The position numbers and the translations under genes were made by a program. A stretch of 64,000 nucleotides of DNA from positions 744,001-808,000 of the forward strand of contig MEPU01000004.1 in the NCBI GenBank assembly GCA_001771815.1, read 5' to 3'. The DNA is from Bdellovibrionales bacterium RIFCSPHIGHO2_01_FULL_40_29 (GTDB taxonomy: Bacteria; Bdellovibrionota; Bdellovibrionia; Bdellovibrionales; Bdellovibrionaceae). Shown here one piece after another: positions 43,902-52,829 of this stretch. How positions within the stretch are numbered: the stretch's first letter is position 1; every line of letters starts with the position of its first letter. Under the pieces are notes generated by a model that was given only the letters and a program-made list of their open reading frames with translations, did no database searches and was not told the origin of the DNA.

Positions 43902-46295
43902 ATGACAATTCCAGCTGGCTCATTCCCCGTCTTGCCATTGAAAAATACGGTGCTTTATCCTGGAGTCACCCAAGCCCTTCGAGTTGGTCGAGACAAAAGC
44001 GTTCGAGCCGTTGATTTAGCTCAACAAAAAAACAATTGGATTCTGACTCTGGCACAAAAAAACCCAGAGCATACTGTAGAAAATGTTGATGATCTACATG
44101 ACATTGGAACACTTTGTAAAATTGAATCCATCAAATCTGCTAACGAGTCCGGCTACTTTATAGTTGTTCGCGGTTACTACCGCGTCCGCGTCAGCTCATT
44201 TCGAGCCGAAGCCGAAATCTTTGAAGCCTATGTTGAACGACTGGACGATATGGTGGATATGGATCGCGTTACCGAATCTGCATTATTATCAACTCTGAAA
44301 ACAGTATCCAAAGAAGTCCTCGAGCTCGTGCCTGGCAATACAGAATCCGTACAAGAAATAGTGGATGTCATTGATGATATTTCGCTACTCACCTATATGG
44401 CTGCGGCCAACGCTGAAATTACAATGATTGAAAAGCAAAATCTTTTAGAAATTATTTCAGTCAAAAGCCGAGTCATGCATCTATTGAGCTTACTGCATGA
44501 TCTTAAAGAACGAATGAAAGTTCATATTGATATTCGAAATAAACTGACTAGTAAAATTGGTCAAACTCAGCGTGATCATATCTTACGTGAGCAATTGAAG
44601 ACAATTAAAGAAGAGCTCGGAGAAAAAGATGAGTTTAACTTTGTTGAAGGCTACCGTCAAAAAATTGCAGATTCTGGGCTTTCAAAAGAAGCTCATGAGT
44701 TGGCGCTGCAACAATTGAATAAGCTTGAAAATTCGAATTCACAGTCTCCGGAGTATCAAATGGTTCGCTCCCACTTGGATTTTTTATTGGCACTGCCATG
44801 GAATCGAGCTTCCGAGAATAAAGAAATTGATTTAATCCTCGCTGAAAAAATTTTGAACCAGGATCACTTTGGATTAGATAAAATTAAAAAAAGAATTTTA
44901 CAACATTTGGCCGTCATGAAACTTAAAAATGATAAAAAAGGATCCATTTTACTTTTCATTGGACCTCCCGGAGTCGGAAAAACATCTTTAGGACAAAGCA
45001 TTGCTCGCGCTTTGGGTAAAAAATATCAACGCATCAGTTTGGGTGGGGTTCGAGATGAATCTGAAATACGGGGGCATCGCAGAACATACATTGGCGCATT
45101 ACCTGGACGCATTTTATCGGCTTTAAAAAAAGCAGATCAAAATGATGCCGTGTTTGTCCTGGATGAAATTGATAAGCTGAGTCGCAGCTATTCGGGCGAC
45201 CCATCCGCGGCATTACTTGAAGTGCTAGATCCTGAACAAAATAATTCTTTTTCAGATCACTACTTAGATACACCTTTTGATTTGTCCAATATTACTTTTA
45301 TCGCGACAGCCAATTCATTAGAAAATATTCCGCTTCCTTTACTGGATCGTATGGAAGTTATTGATTTGAGTGGCTACACTACAGCTGAAAAATTGCATAT
45401 CGCAAAGAACCATCTTTGGGAAAAACAATTGCTCGAACACGGTTTAGAAAAAGAAAATGTACAAATAACAGATACCGCAGTCATGAAAATCATCAGTCAT
45501 TATACCCGTGAAGCCGGCGTGCGGGATCTTCAGCGCAAATTGCAAGAAGTTTGCCGAGCCGTTTGCGAGCGCGTTCTCAAACATGAGAGCAAAATTATCA
45601 TTGATATCGCGGATGTTGAAACCATTTTTGGTTCAGAAAAATACTCTTACGAAGTGACAGATCAGTTGACGACGCCAGGAGTTGTTACCGGTTTAGCCTG
45701 GACCCCAGTTGGAGGCGACATTCTTTTTATCGAATCAGCTGCCGTGCCAGGAAAAGGTGATCTTATTTTAACTGGTCAACTGGGTGACGTCATGAAAGAG
45801 TCTGCGCAAATTGCAAAGTCTTTAATTAAAGCACGCATGTCTGTGCTGAATCCAACCTTTGACTTCAATAAATTTGATTTGCATATTCATTTACCCGCCG
45901 GAGCCATTCCCAAAGATGGCCCCTCCGCAGGAATCACTTTATTGACCTCACTAGCCTCACTGGTTTCTCGCACACCGGTTAATCCACGACTGGCTATGAC
46001 AGGCGAAATCAGTCTCCGCGGACGCGTTATGCCTGTCGGAGGAGTTAAAGAAAAAGTCATTGCTGCGCATCGCTCTGGAGTGAATAAAATTATCATGTCA
46101 AAAAAGAATGAGAAAGATCTGAAAGACATTCCCGATGACGTGAGATCGCAGATTGAATTTATATTTGCCGAGCACATCAATGATGTGATTTCATATGCAC
46201 TGAATATTGATTTATCACAGTGGAATGAGGATTTAATACATGGTCAAAATGACAGGAGTTTACACCACAGAGAAACGCTGCACGGCCACACATGA
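43902..46295 (+). CDS. lon: ATP-dependent protease Lon
   Basis: Cytosolic quality-control protease. N-terminal substrate domain from PVLPLKNTVLYPGV, Walker A GPPGVGKTSLG with the following ISLGGVRDESEIRGHRRTYIG, Walker B VFVLDEIDK, and the Ser-Lys dyad in PKDGPSAGITL and the VMPVGGVKEKVIAAHR Lys region. 797 aa is normal. Its last 56 nt overlap osmC in another frame. Preceded by a TTGACA at about 43831-43836, but no good -10. Confidence 0.97.
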   Translation: MTIPAGSFPVLPLKNTVLYPGVTQALRVGRDKSVRAVDLAQQKNNWILTLAQKNPEHTVENVDDLHDIGTLCKIESIKSANESGYFIVVRGYYRVRVSSFRAEAEIFEAYVERLDDMVDMDRVTESALLSTLKTVSKEVLELVPGNTESVQEIVDVIDDISLLTYMAAANAEITMIEKQNLLEIISVKSRVMHLLSLLHDLKERMKVHIDIRNKLTSKIGQTQRDHILREQLKTIKEELGEKDEFNFVEGYRQKIADSGLSKEAHELALQQLNKLENSNSQSPEYQMVRSHLDFLLALPWNRASENKEIDLILAEKILNQDHFGLDKIKKRILQHLAVMKLKNDKKGSILLFIGPPGVGKTSLGQSIARALGKKYQRISLGGVRDESEIRGHRRTYIGALPGRILSALKKADQNDAVFVLDEIDKLSRSYSGDPSAALLEVLDPEQNNSFSDHYLDTPFDLSNITFIATANSLENIPLPLLDRMEVIDLSGYTTAEKLHIAKNHLWEKQLLEHGLEKENVQITDTAVMKIISHYTREAGVRDLQRKLQEVCRAVCERVLKHESKIIIDIADVETIFGSEKYSYEVTDQLTTPGVVTGLAWTPVGGDILFIESAAVPGKGDLILTGQLGDVMKESAQIAKSLIKARMSVLNPTFDFNKFDLHIHLPAGAIPKDGPSAGITLLTSLASLVSRTPVNPRLAMTGEISLRGRVMPVGGVKEKVIAAHRSGVNKIIMSKKNEKDLKDIPDDVRSQIEFIFAEHINDVISYALNIDLSQWNEDLIHGQNDRSLHHRETLHGHT

Positions 46296-46647
46296 ACCCT
46301 CGAATTCAACTCTAGAAACAGACGCGCCCAGGGATAATCATGGGCGCGGACAAAAATTCTCTCCCACAGATTTATTAGGTGTTTCGTTAGGAACTTGTAT
46401 ACTAACAACACTAGCCATTCTGCACGAGGGTGATGGCATTGATTTTAAGAACTCAACATTTTCAGTCACGAAAGAAATGATTTCTAATCCACGACGAGTT
46501 GCCAGTCTCAATATAACTCTGGAATTGCCCCGTGCCGTGCCAAACAACTTAAGGTCAAAGCTAGAAACAACAGCAAACAACTGTCCTGTAAAAAAATCAC
46601 TGCATCCAGATATTTCAGCAAACATCACAATACATTATTCAATCTAG
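46240..46647 (+). CDS. OsmC-family peroxiredoxin-like protein
   Basis: OsmC-type thiol peroxidase. TDAPRDNHGRGQKFSPTDLLGVSLGTCILTT carries the first cysteine, NNCPVKKSL the second. 135 aa is typical. Start at 46240 inside lon, 56 nt before the lon stop; ATG 46249 is an alternative, and even that overlaps by 47 nt. It converges with oxyR (4-nt stop overlap), so a peroxide-stress pair sits together. Confidence 0.9.
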   Translation: MVKMTGVYTTEKRCTATHEPSNSTLETDAPRDNHGRGQKFSPTDLLGVSLGTCILTTLAILHEGDGIDFKNSTFSVTKEMISNPRRVASLNITLELPRAVPNNLRSKLETTANNCPVKKSLHPDISANITIHYSI

Positions 46648-47597
46648 ATTTTACCGATTGGCAATTCCAAAACGTCCATATTCTTGGTGACTGTCTGAGG
46701 TATTTCTTTTGGTAAACTTTTTTGAATCGTTGAAATCAGTGATGCTTTGATTTTTTCTTTTCTGAAAAAAGAATTATGAATCAAACTGACCTCTCGTGAT
46801 GGCGCTGGATTAACAAATTCTTTTAAGCGCTTCGAATTCTTTATATCTTGCGTGGCCAAAAAAGGAAGTAATGTAAAACCGCTTTCTTGATCCACCATTT
46901 TTCGAAGTGTCTCTAGACTACCACTTTCAAAGCGAATATTTTTATTCATATCCGATGCTTTTTTTCGATTGCGACAAAGTAGCAATGACTGCTCGCGGAA
47001 ACAGTGCCCATCCGCCAATAGCCAAAGATCATTCGAACTCAACTCCTTTTGTTCGATCCTATTCAATCTCATCAATGGTGATTTTTCAGAAACATACGCC
47101 AAGAAAGGCTCATAAAACAAAGGATGAGATATCAAGCCATCATGATCAATAGGCGTCACTAAAAGACCAAGATCCAATTCAGTATCATCAATTTTTTTCA
47201 AAATCTGAGCCGTTTGCAACTCTTCAACTATAATTTTTAAATTTGGATTTGCAGCGGCAAAGCTTTTAATAAAAAGGGGCATCAAGTACGGAGCCAAAGT
47301 GGGAATGACTCCCAAACGAATTTCACCCCGCGTTTCATCTTTATCTTCGCTGATCAATTCATTCAGCTTGCTATGCTCTCTCAGAACAACTTTTGCTTGC
47401 TTAATTAAAATATCGCCAATTTTAGTTGTTCTGATGGGCTGCTCGCTGCGATCAAATAGAATCAACCCAATTTCTTCTTCCATTTTTTGAATTTGCATAC
47501 TTAAAGTCGGTTGAGTGACACCACAATTTTGCGCAGCCACTCCAAAATTTTTAAATTTATCGACTGCTACAATGTAGGATAATTGCGTCAAAGTCAT
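46644..47597 (-). CDS. oxyR: LysR-type peroxide regulator OxyR
   Basis: LysR HTH (FGVAAQNCGVTQPTLSMQIQKMEEE) followed by the periplasmic-binding-like sensor domain. The redox pair C-x8-C is in DGHCFREQSLLLC, matching C199/C208 of E. coli OxyR, so hydrogen-peroxide sensing by disulfide formation is likely. 317 aa is typical. Stop overlaps osmC, a plausible target. Confidence 0.92.
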   Translation of the reverse strand: MTLTQLSYIVAVDKFKNFGVAAQNCGVTQPTLSMQIQKMEEEIGLILFDRSEQPIRTTKIGDILIKQAKVVLREHSKLNELISEDKDETRGEIRLGVIPTLAPYLMPLFIKSFAAANPNLKIIVEELQTAQILKKIDDTELDLGLLVTPIDHDGLISHPLFYEPFLAYVSEKSPLMRLNRIEQKELSSNDLWLLADGHCFREQSLLLCRNRKKASDMNKNIRFESGSLETLRKMVDQESGFTLLPFLATQDIKNSKRLKEFVNPAPSREVSLIHNSFFRKEKIKASLISTIQKSLPKEIPQTVTKNMDVLELPIGKI

Positions 47598-47615
47598 CGA
47601 ATAGCCCCCGCTAGC

Positions 47616-48512
47616 TCATTTAAAGATTAATGGAATTGTGATTACCGAAGCTGTCTTGGTCTTTGGAAACTCAGTCTTTGAAAACAAGGTTTTAAGTTCT
47701 TTTTGTAAATACTTTTGATCACTTTCATTTCCAATGACACTTAATACACTATTTGAAATCAATGTGTAGGATTGCACAGATCCTGTCGGACGAATCTGCA
47801 ATCGACAAGAAAGAGTTCCATTCATCAGATCAATCTCAGATAGAATCGAATTCAATTGCTCAAACTGAGGCTGCAACGATTTTTGCACCTGTGTGGTTGA
47901 TAAACCACCCACAACGTAGGGGCGTGGATTGACAAACCAACCATGAATAACCAAACGACTTTTCAAAGGATCTCGTGTCCCTTTGACCTCGGTGACGCCA
48001 TGAGGAAACCGAGGATCAAAAACCACCAGCTCATTCATTCGTGATGGAATGCGATCAACAAAACTACCAAATTCATGGTCTTTTTGATCCATAAATTTAG
48101 ACCAATAATTCAAGGTCTGATTTTTAAGAATTAATGTTTCGCCACCGCGAAATTCTTTTTTATTCGGAGTCAATGAATAGACAAATGCCCATGGTCCATG
48201 TGGCACATCTGAATGTAAGTTTTGAAAACAACCATCAACGTAGTAGCTCAGCCACGGTGGTGAAATATCATGACAGCCCAGATTTTCCCGTCCCCATTGA
48301 ACTAAATGCGAGTGAAAATTTTGATAGCTTTTCTTACTAAAGTAATAAAATGCCGGAGTCCGTATCAAATGGTATTGATCTTCATCATACCAAAAATCCC
48401 AAACAAAACGTTTTGCATCTGTAGATTTTGCATTCTTAAAATGCGACTCAAACTCGGCTCGCAATTCTTTACTTTTAGGATAAAAATTTCGGTGAACATT
48501 AAAGTTTTCCAT
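47616..48512 (-). CDS. 2-oxoglutarate/Fe(II) oxygenase domain fused to an AgmX-like C-terminal domain
   Basis: 298 aa from the ATG at 48512 (AAAGGG upstream; a GTG three codons earlier is possible). Residues about 20-205 carry a prolyl-4-hydroxylase-like core: NLHSDVPHG (H-x-D), FRGGETLIL, PHGVTEVKG (distal His) and SRLVIHGWF (Arg for 2OG). The last 90 residues (CRLQIRPTGSVQSYTLISNS, ending FPKTKTASVITIPLIF) resemble the TonB/AgmX-PglI-like C-terminal domain. The pairing is unusual; substrate unknown. Divergently organised stress and catabolic genes surround it. Confidence 0.78.
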   Translation of the reverse strand: MENFNVHRNFYPKSKELRAEFESHFKNAKSTDAKRFVWDFWYDEDQYHLIRTPAFYYFSKKSYQNFHSHLVQWGRENLGCHDISPPWLSYYVDGCFQNLHSDVPHGPWAFVYSLTPNKKEFRGGETLILKNQTLNYWSKFMDQKDHEFGSFVDRIPSRMNELVVFDPRFPHGVTEVKGTRDPLKSRLVIHGWFVNPRPYVVGGLSTTQVQKSLQPQFEQLNSILSEIDLMNGTLSCRLQIRPTGSVQSYTLISNSVLSVIGNESDQKYLQKELKTLFSKTEFPKTKTASVITIPLIFK

Positions 48513-48530
48513 AATGATCACCCTTTGCCA

Positions 48531-49514
48531 TTAAATCTTGGAAACTTTTTGCATGATTCGACCAAATAAATCTTGCCCGGAGCTGCTCTTCATTGAAATT
48601 TCAATGGTATCTTGATCTTTCATAAAGGACGTCACAGGCTTTCCATCTTTAATTTGCTCAATCATTCGTTTTTCAGCCAAACAACTTGAACCCATTGCTG
48701 GATCTTCATTGGATACAGTTCCACTTCCAATCAATGAACCAGCCACTAAATCTCGCGTTCGAGCTGCGTGTGCGATCAATTGACCAAAATGAAAATGCAT
48801 TTCTTTAGCATTGGCTTTACCAAAAAATTGTCCATTGTATTTTATATCTAATGGCAACTGCACACGTCCATTAAGCCAAGCCTCACCTAATTCATCCGGA
48901 GTCAGGGCAAATGGCGAAAGTGCTTTCGTTGGTTTACTTTGAAAAAAACCAAAACCTTTCTCTAACTCTTCGGGAATCAGGCCCCGCAAAGAAACATCAT
49001 TAATAAGCACCAACAGTTTAATATGATTCAATGCCTGCTCTGGCGAAACACCCATGGGAACATGATCTACTATGACTCCAACTTCACCTTCGAAATCAGT
49101 GCCATGAGCAAAATCAATCTGTGGAATAGTGTCAGTTGGAGCTAAGAATCGACCACTTTCAGCTTGATACATCAAAGGCACTGTTAATAAAGTTGCCGGC
49201 AATGGTGCATTTCTCGCTTGGCGCACCAATTTAATATGGTGAATATAAGCAGAACCATCCGCAAACAACCATGTGCGTGGCAGACACGAATGAAAAAGAC
49301 TTTCATCTGCCAACCGCTCAGCTGAAGCGACCTTACCTGCATTCAAATCTTCTGAAATTTTTTGAAGTTGAGGTTCTGCGAGAGTCCAATTTTCAACAGC
49401 CTCTCGCAAAGAAGGATACACATGTGAAGCCCGTGCAAAACTGAGCTGATCACGACTAACCACAACAAGTTCGCCATCTAAAGATCGATTTGATTTTAAT
49501 GAACCCAGTTTCAT
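48531..49514 (-). CDS. Fumarylacetoacetate hydrolase family protein
   Basis: FAH-fold hydrolase of 327 aa. The metal-binding FAHGTDFEGEVGVIVD, INDVSLRGL, FQSKPTKALSPFALTPDEL and GSGTVSNED segments are those of FAH domains. Proximity to a maleylacetoacetate isomerase about 700 nt away suggests fumarylacetoacetase, the last step of tyrosine/homogentisate breakdown to fumarate and acetoacetate. Other FAH-family activities remain possible. Confidence 0.86.
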   Translation of the reverse strand: MKLGSLKSNRSLDGELVVVSRDQLSFARASHVYPSLREAVENWTLAEPQLQKISEDLNAGKVASAERLADESLFHSCLPRTWLFADGSAYIHHIKLVRQARNAPLPATLLTVPLMYQAESGRFLAPTDTIPQIDFAHGTDFEGEVGVIVDHVPMGVSPEQALNHIKLLVLINDVSLRGLIPEELEKGFGFFQSKPTKALSPFALTPDELGEAWLNGRVQLPLDIKYNGQFFGKANAKEMHFHFGQLIAHAARTRDLVAGSLIGSGTVSNEDPAMGSSCLAEKRMIEQIKDGKPVTSFMKDQDTIEISMKSSSGQDLFGRIMQKVSKI

Positions 49515-49528
49515 CTTAGTCTTTCTTA

Positions 49529-50095
49529 TCAGTCAAAAGTCATCATAATGTTGGCTCCAACGGCTCGAGAATTTTCAACTCCTGCCGCCAACTCACCAGA
49601 AACAGCTTCAAAATAAATATTCACACCCATATTCGGAGCAAACTTAAACTGACCACCAATTGTGAGTGGCACAACCATACCTTTAATATTCGTCAATCCA
49701 CCCGGAGATGAATCATTAGCCATTTTGATGGATAATGATGGACCCAAATAAACTCCTGCAGATTCTTCAAACTTAAACATGACGAACAAGGGGATATCAA
49801 AGTATGTTATTTTTCCCGTGCTCTTGGTTCCTGATGCATAAGTTGATTCGAATGGTCGTTCATTATAGAAAAGGCCGGACTTGATTGCAAAGTTTTGAGC
49901 GACATCGAATACTGCCGATCCACCAATTTGAAAACCAATGACTTGTTTGTTCGAATCAGAGCCTGCCAACTCCGCAGAGGCCCATTTAAAACCAATTTCT
50001 AATCCAGCCATTGAGTACGAAATATCTGATCGACCTTCGGTATTTGCGAATGCGGTTGCTGAGGTTAATAATAGTGCCATTGCAATAAGTCTCAT
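49529..50095 (-). CDS. Outer-membrane beta-barrel protein
   Basis: 188 aa exported protein: signal peptide MRLIAMALLLTSATAFA and alternating strands through to ANIMMTFD. The pattern (AGLEIGFKWAS, IKSGLFYNERP, GVYLGPSLSIKM) matches the PorT/OMP_b-brl family. Start at 50093-50095 is set by AGGAGG upstream. It lies 14 nt upstream of the FAH-family gene in the same direction; whether it serves uptake is unknown. Confidence 0.78.
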   Translation of the reverse strand: MRLIAMALLLTSATAFANTEGRSDISYSMAGLEIGFKWASAELAGSDSNKQVIGFQIGGSAVFDVAQNFAIKSGLFYNERPFESTYASGTKSTGKITYFDIPLFVMFKFEESAGVYLGPSLSIKMANDSSPGGLTNIKGMVVPLTIGGQFKFAPNMGVNIYFEAVSGELAAGVENSRAVGANIMMTFD

Positions 50096-50251
50096 GGGAC
50101 CTCCTGATTGATATGAATCCAAATCTTATCATAACTGTGGCTAAAAACTAGGTCGCAATTTCTCGGTAAATAAGCCAAAGACCTACTGCGGCATTTGAGA
50201 CTTATACTTCACGGCTTGTATTTCATGCCAGCTCGCGCCAGAATTTTTTAT

Positions 50252-50923
50252 ATGAAAGATTTAATTCTCTATAGTTATTTTCGCAGCTCAACGTCATTTC
50301 GTGTGCGAATTGCCTTGGCTCTCAAAGATCTGGATTACGAGTATCGACCAGTTCATTTACTTAATAACGGAGGCGAACAAAACCAATCTCCGTATCGACA
50401 GATCAATCCTATTGGCGGAGTGCCGACACTTATCCACAATGGCAAGACCCTTTCACAGTCATTGGTGATCATGGAATACTTAGATGATGCCTTTCCCGAA
50501 ACGTACCAGTTATTTCCGAAAAGTATTTTCCAAAGAGCCAAAGTAAAACAATTTTGTGAAAACATTAATGCAGATATGCATGCTCTTGGAAATTTAAAAG
50601 TTCTGCAATATCTTGAATCCAAACACGGATACACCCAATCAGATAAAGAAGCCTGGGTTCAACATTGGTTCCACCAAGGTTTTAAAGCACTCGAAACCAT
50701 GCTCGCTGAAACGGCTACAGATTATTGCTTCGGCGAAGTGATTACGGCTGCAGACGCACTACTTATCCCGATGATGGTCACAGCCGAGCGTTTTAAGTTG
50801 GATTTAACCAGCTATCCTTTGGCGATGAAAATTTTTAAAAATTGTATGCAGAATTCGGCATTCATCACGGCTCATCCTATTCGACAACCCGACACTCCGA
50901 ATGATCTTAAACCCGCCCAATAA
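50252..50923 (+). CDS. maiA: Maleylacetoacetate isomerase
   Basis: Zeta-class glutathione transferase, converting maleylacetoacetate to fumarylacetoacetate. YSYFRSSTSFRVRIALALK contains the SSxSxRVR glutathione/substrate motif; NPIGGVPTL, SLVIMEYL and the C-terminal GST helices follow. Length about 223 aa. Start at 50252 from the conserved N-terminus. It is on the opposite strand from the FAH-family gene that acts next in the pathway. Stop overlaps ctaB by 17 nt. Confidence 0.9.
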   Translation: MKDLILYSYFRSSTSFRVRIALALKDLDYEYRPVHLLNNGGEQNQSPYRQINPIGGVPTLIHNGKTLSQSLVIMEYLDDAFPETYQLFPKSIFQRAKVKQFCENINADMHALGNLKVLQYLESKHGYTQSDKEAWVQHWFHQGFKALETMLAETATDYCFGEVITAADALLIPMMVTAERFKLDLTSYPLAMKIFKNCMQNSAFITAHPIRQPDTPNDLKPAQ

Positions 50924-51785
50924 AAAGAAAACTCCATTTATCCAATACTGGAACAAATAAAAACACCAACATACTCACGTTGGTCCACATAAAAAAAGCA
51001 AACCAACGTTGCTTTCCTTCTGAACGATACAATCTAAAGAATTCCTTCAACAGCATAAATGCAAATGGAAAAACAACGGCCGCAAAAACCCAGCTGGTTG
51101 TCAGAAAAAATGGAGATGCAATGGCAACCCCAGCATAACAAAATGTATACAACCCAACATGAAACAGTGTTTTCTGAGTACCCAAGGCTGTTGGCAAAGT
51201 GGGAATACCCCCTAAGCGGTAGTCCTCCTTGTATCTTATTGCCAAAGTCCAAAAGTGCGGCATCTGCCACAAAAACATAATCAGAAATAAATAAATCGAT
51301 TCCGAATTAAAAATCTGAGAGTCATTGACGGCATACCCAATCGTCACTGGCAGTGCACCAGGGATCGCACCAGGAACTGCCGCAAATATCCATTTAGGCT
51401 TCCAAACATAGGTGTACAATCCATTATAAAGCGCAATGGACACAACTGATAAATAGCCTGCAGTTGCAGACAGGTCATGTAACAAATTGATCCCACAAAA
51501 AATCATAGCAACAGCTAAAATAAAACCTGCTGCAGGTTTTATTTTTCCACTCGCAATTGGACGGCTTTGAGTGCGGGGCATTTTTTGATCCAGCTTATAC
51601 TCTTGAACTTGATTCAGTGCCAGGCTGCCTGAACTCAATAGATAAAGACCCAAAATAAATGTGATCAGATGTTTCCAATCAAAAGCATTCTCGATTTGAT
51701 ATCCAGTGGCGTACCCCGCAAGGCCCGCCAACAATACAAAGATCACTATACCAAATTTAGTTAAACTAGAGAATGTCTTAAACAC
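50907..51785 (-). CDS. ctaB: Protoheme IX farnesyltransferase
   Basis: UbiA-superfamily membrane prenyltransferase making heme O for the caa3 oxidase. The family active-site block is NQVQEYKLDQKMPRTQSRP (first Asp-rich motif, with the D-x-x-M-x-R-T-x-x-R-P pattern), and the second motif is WQMPHFWTLAIRYKEDYRLGG. About seven to nine membrane segments. Last gene of the oxidase operon; 5 nt from ctaF. Confidence 0.95.
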   Translation of the reverse strand: MFKTFSSLTKFGIVIFVLLAGLAGYATGYQIENAFDWKHLITFILGLYLLSSGSLALNQVQEYKLDQKMPRTQSRPIASGKIKPAAGFILAVAMIFCGINLLHDLSATAGYLSVVSIALYNGLYTYVWKPKWIFAAVPGAIPGALPVTIGYAVNDSQIFNSESIYLFLIMFLWQMPHFWTLAIRYKEDYRLGGIPTLPTALGTQKTLFHVGLYTFCYAGVAIASPFFLTTSWVFAAVVFPFAFMLLKEFFRLYRSEGKQRWFAFFMWTNVSMLVFLFVPVLDKWSFLFIGRV

Positions 51786-51790
51786 GTTAC

Positions 51791-52144
51791 TTATAAAACG
51801 CTATTCTGAGTAATTCGAGTGTAAATATCCAATGTTGTCAGAATAAACAGCAGCGCCAAAAATAAAAATCCACTGATAAAAATGGCGCGATTCATATTGG
51901 TTTCATATTTCAAATGCATGAAAAAAGCGACAACCAAGTAGGCTTTCACTGTGGCAATTGAAAAAGCAATAAGCGCAGAAAACGGCTGCAAATGTTCACG
52001 AATTGAATGTGCTGCAACTGTTAAAAAAGTCAGCGCGAATAAAGCAACAGCAACTTTAACATAAACATTAAATGGCGTCACATGGTGAGCAGAATCACTG
52101 CTATGAGCTGCTCCGTGATTGTGTGTTGAATGATGAGTTCCCAT
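51791..52144 (-). CDS. ctaF: Cytochrome c oxidase subunit IV (CtaF-type)
   Basis: 117 aa. A His-rich N-terminus (HHSTHNHGAAHSSDSAHH) is followed by three hydrophobic segments with FSIATVKAYLVVAFFMHLKYE, the signature of the prokaryotic subunit IV. Start at 52144 excludes an upstream extension without hydrophobic features. Lies between ctaE and ctaB. Confidence 0.9.
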   Translation of the reverse strand: MGTHHSTHNHGAAHSSDSAHHVTPFNVYVKVAVALFALTFLTVAAHSIREHLQPFSALIAFSIATVKAYLVVAFFMHLKYETNMNRAIFISGFLFLALLFILTTLDIYTRITQNSVL

Positions 52145-52172
52145 TTTTATCTCGCTTTCGTAGTGTTGGTTC

Positions 52173-52829
52173 TTAACCAACCAAATAAAGTAACGGAAAT
52201 AAGAAAATCCAAATTAAATCGATGATATGCCAAAAAATCCCCACACCTTCGATCGGTGTGTAATAATTCGAATGAAAATCACCACGAATATTGCGGATCA
52301 TAACCCAAGTGATCAGACACATACCAATCAAAACATGCAAACCATGCAAACCAGACATGCAAAAATAGAATCCAAAATAAAGACCCAAATTTTGATGTAC
52401 GGGTTTTACCATTTCTAAGTTCAGCATTTGGCCCGGATAAATTCCTAAATGGAATTTATGGGTGTACTCAAAATACTTGATTACCATAAAGATCGCACCA
52501 CAAAGCACTGTTGCCCCAAGTGCCATGACCGCTTTTTTAGGCTGATTCTTTTGATTAAAATAAATTCCCAGCGCCATCGTAAAAGATGAAAAAATCAGAA
52601 CAAGGGTATTCACAAAACCCAATTTCCAATCCAAGTACTTTGCGCCTTCGGCGAACATCTCCGGATACATTGTATGATAAATGATATATCCGATAAAAAG
52701 TCCACCAAACATCAAAATCTCAGTGGCCATAAATAGCCAAATTCCCTCTTTGTTTGACAGGTATTGGTGGGTATCATCTTTATAGTGGGTTGCTACTTCA
52801 ACGCCGTTTACAATTCTACTTGTACTCAT
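52173..52829 (-). CDS. ctaE: Cytochrome c oxidase subunit III
   Basis: 218 aa with seven predicted membrane helices, fitting the compact subunit III. GIWLFMATEILMFGGLF near the N-terminus contains the conserved Glu, and GLHGLHVLIGM and GIFWHIIDLIWIFLF are subunit III signatures. It overlaps ctaD by 14 nt. Confidence 0.95.
   Translation of the reverse strand: MSTSRIVNGVEVATHYKDDTHQYLSNKEGIWLFMATEILMFGGLFIGYIIYHTMYPEMFAEGAKYLDWKLGFVNTLVLIFSSFTMALGIYFNQKNQPKKAVMALGATVLCGAIFMVIKYFEYTHKFHLGIYPGQMLNLEMVKPVHQNLGLYFGFYFCMSGLHGLHVLIGMCLITWVMIRNIRGDFHSNYYTPIEGVGIFWHIIDLIWIFLFPLLYLVG

Noticed and set aside
50430-50438. TTATCCACA, a perfect DnaA box
   Set aside because: A single copy inside the maiA coding region with no AT-rich unwinding element or dnaA/dnaN nearby, so it is not evidence of an origin.
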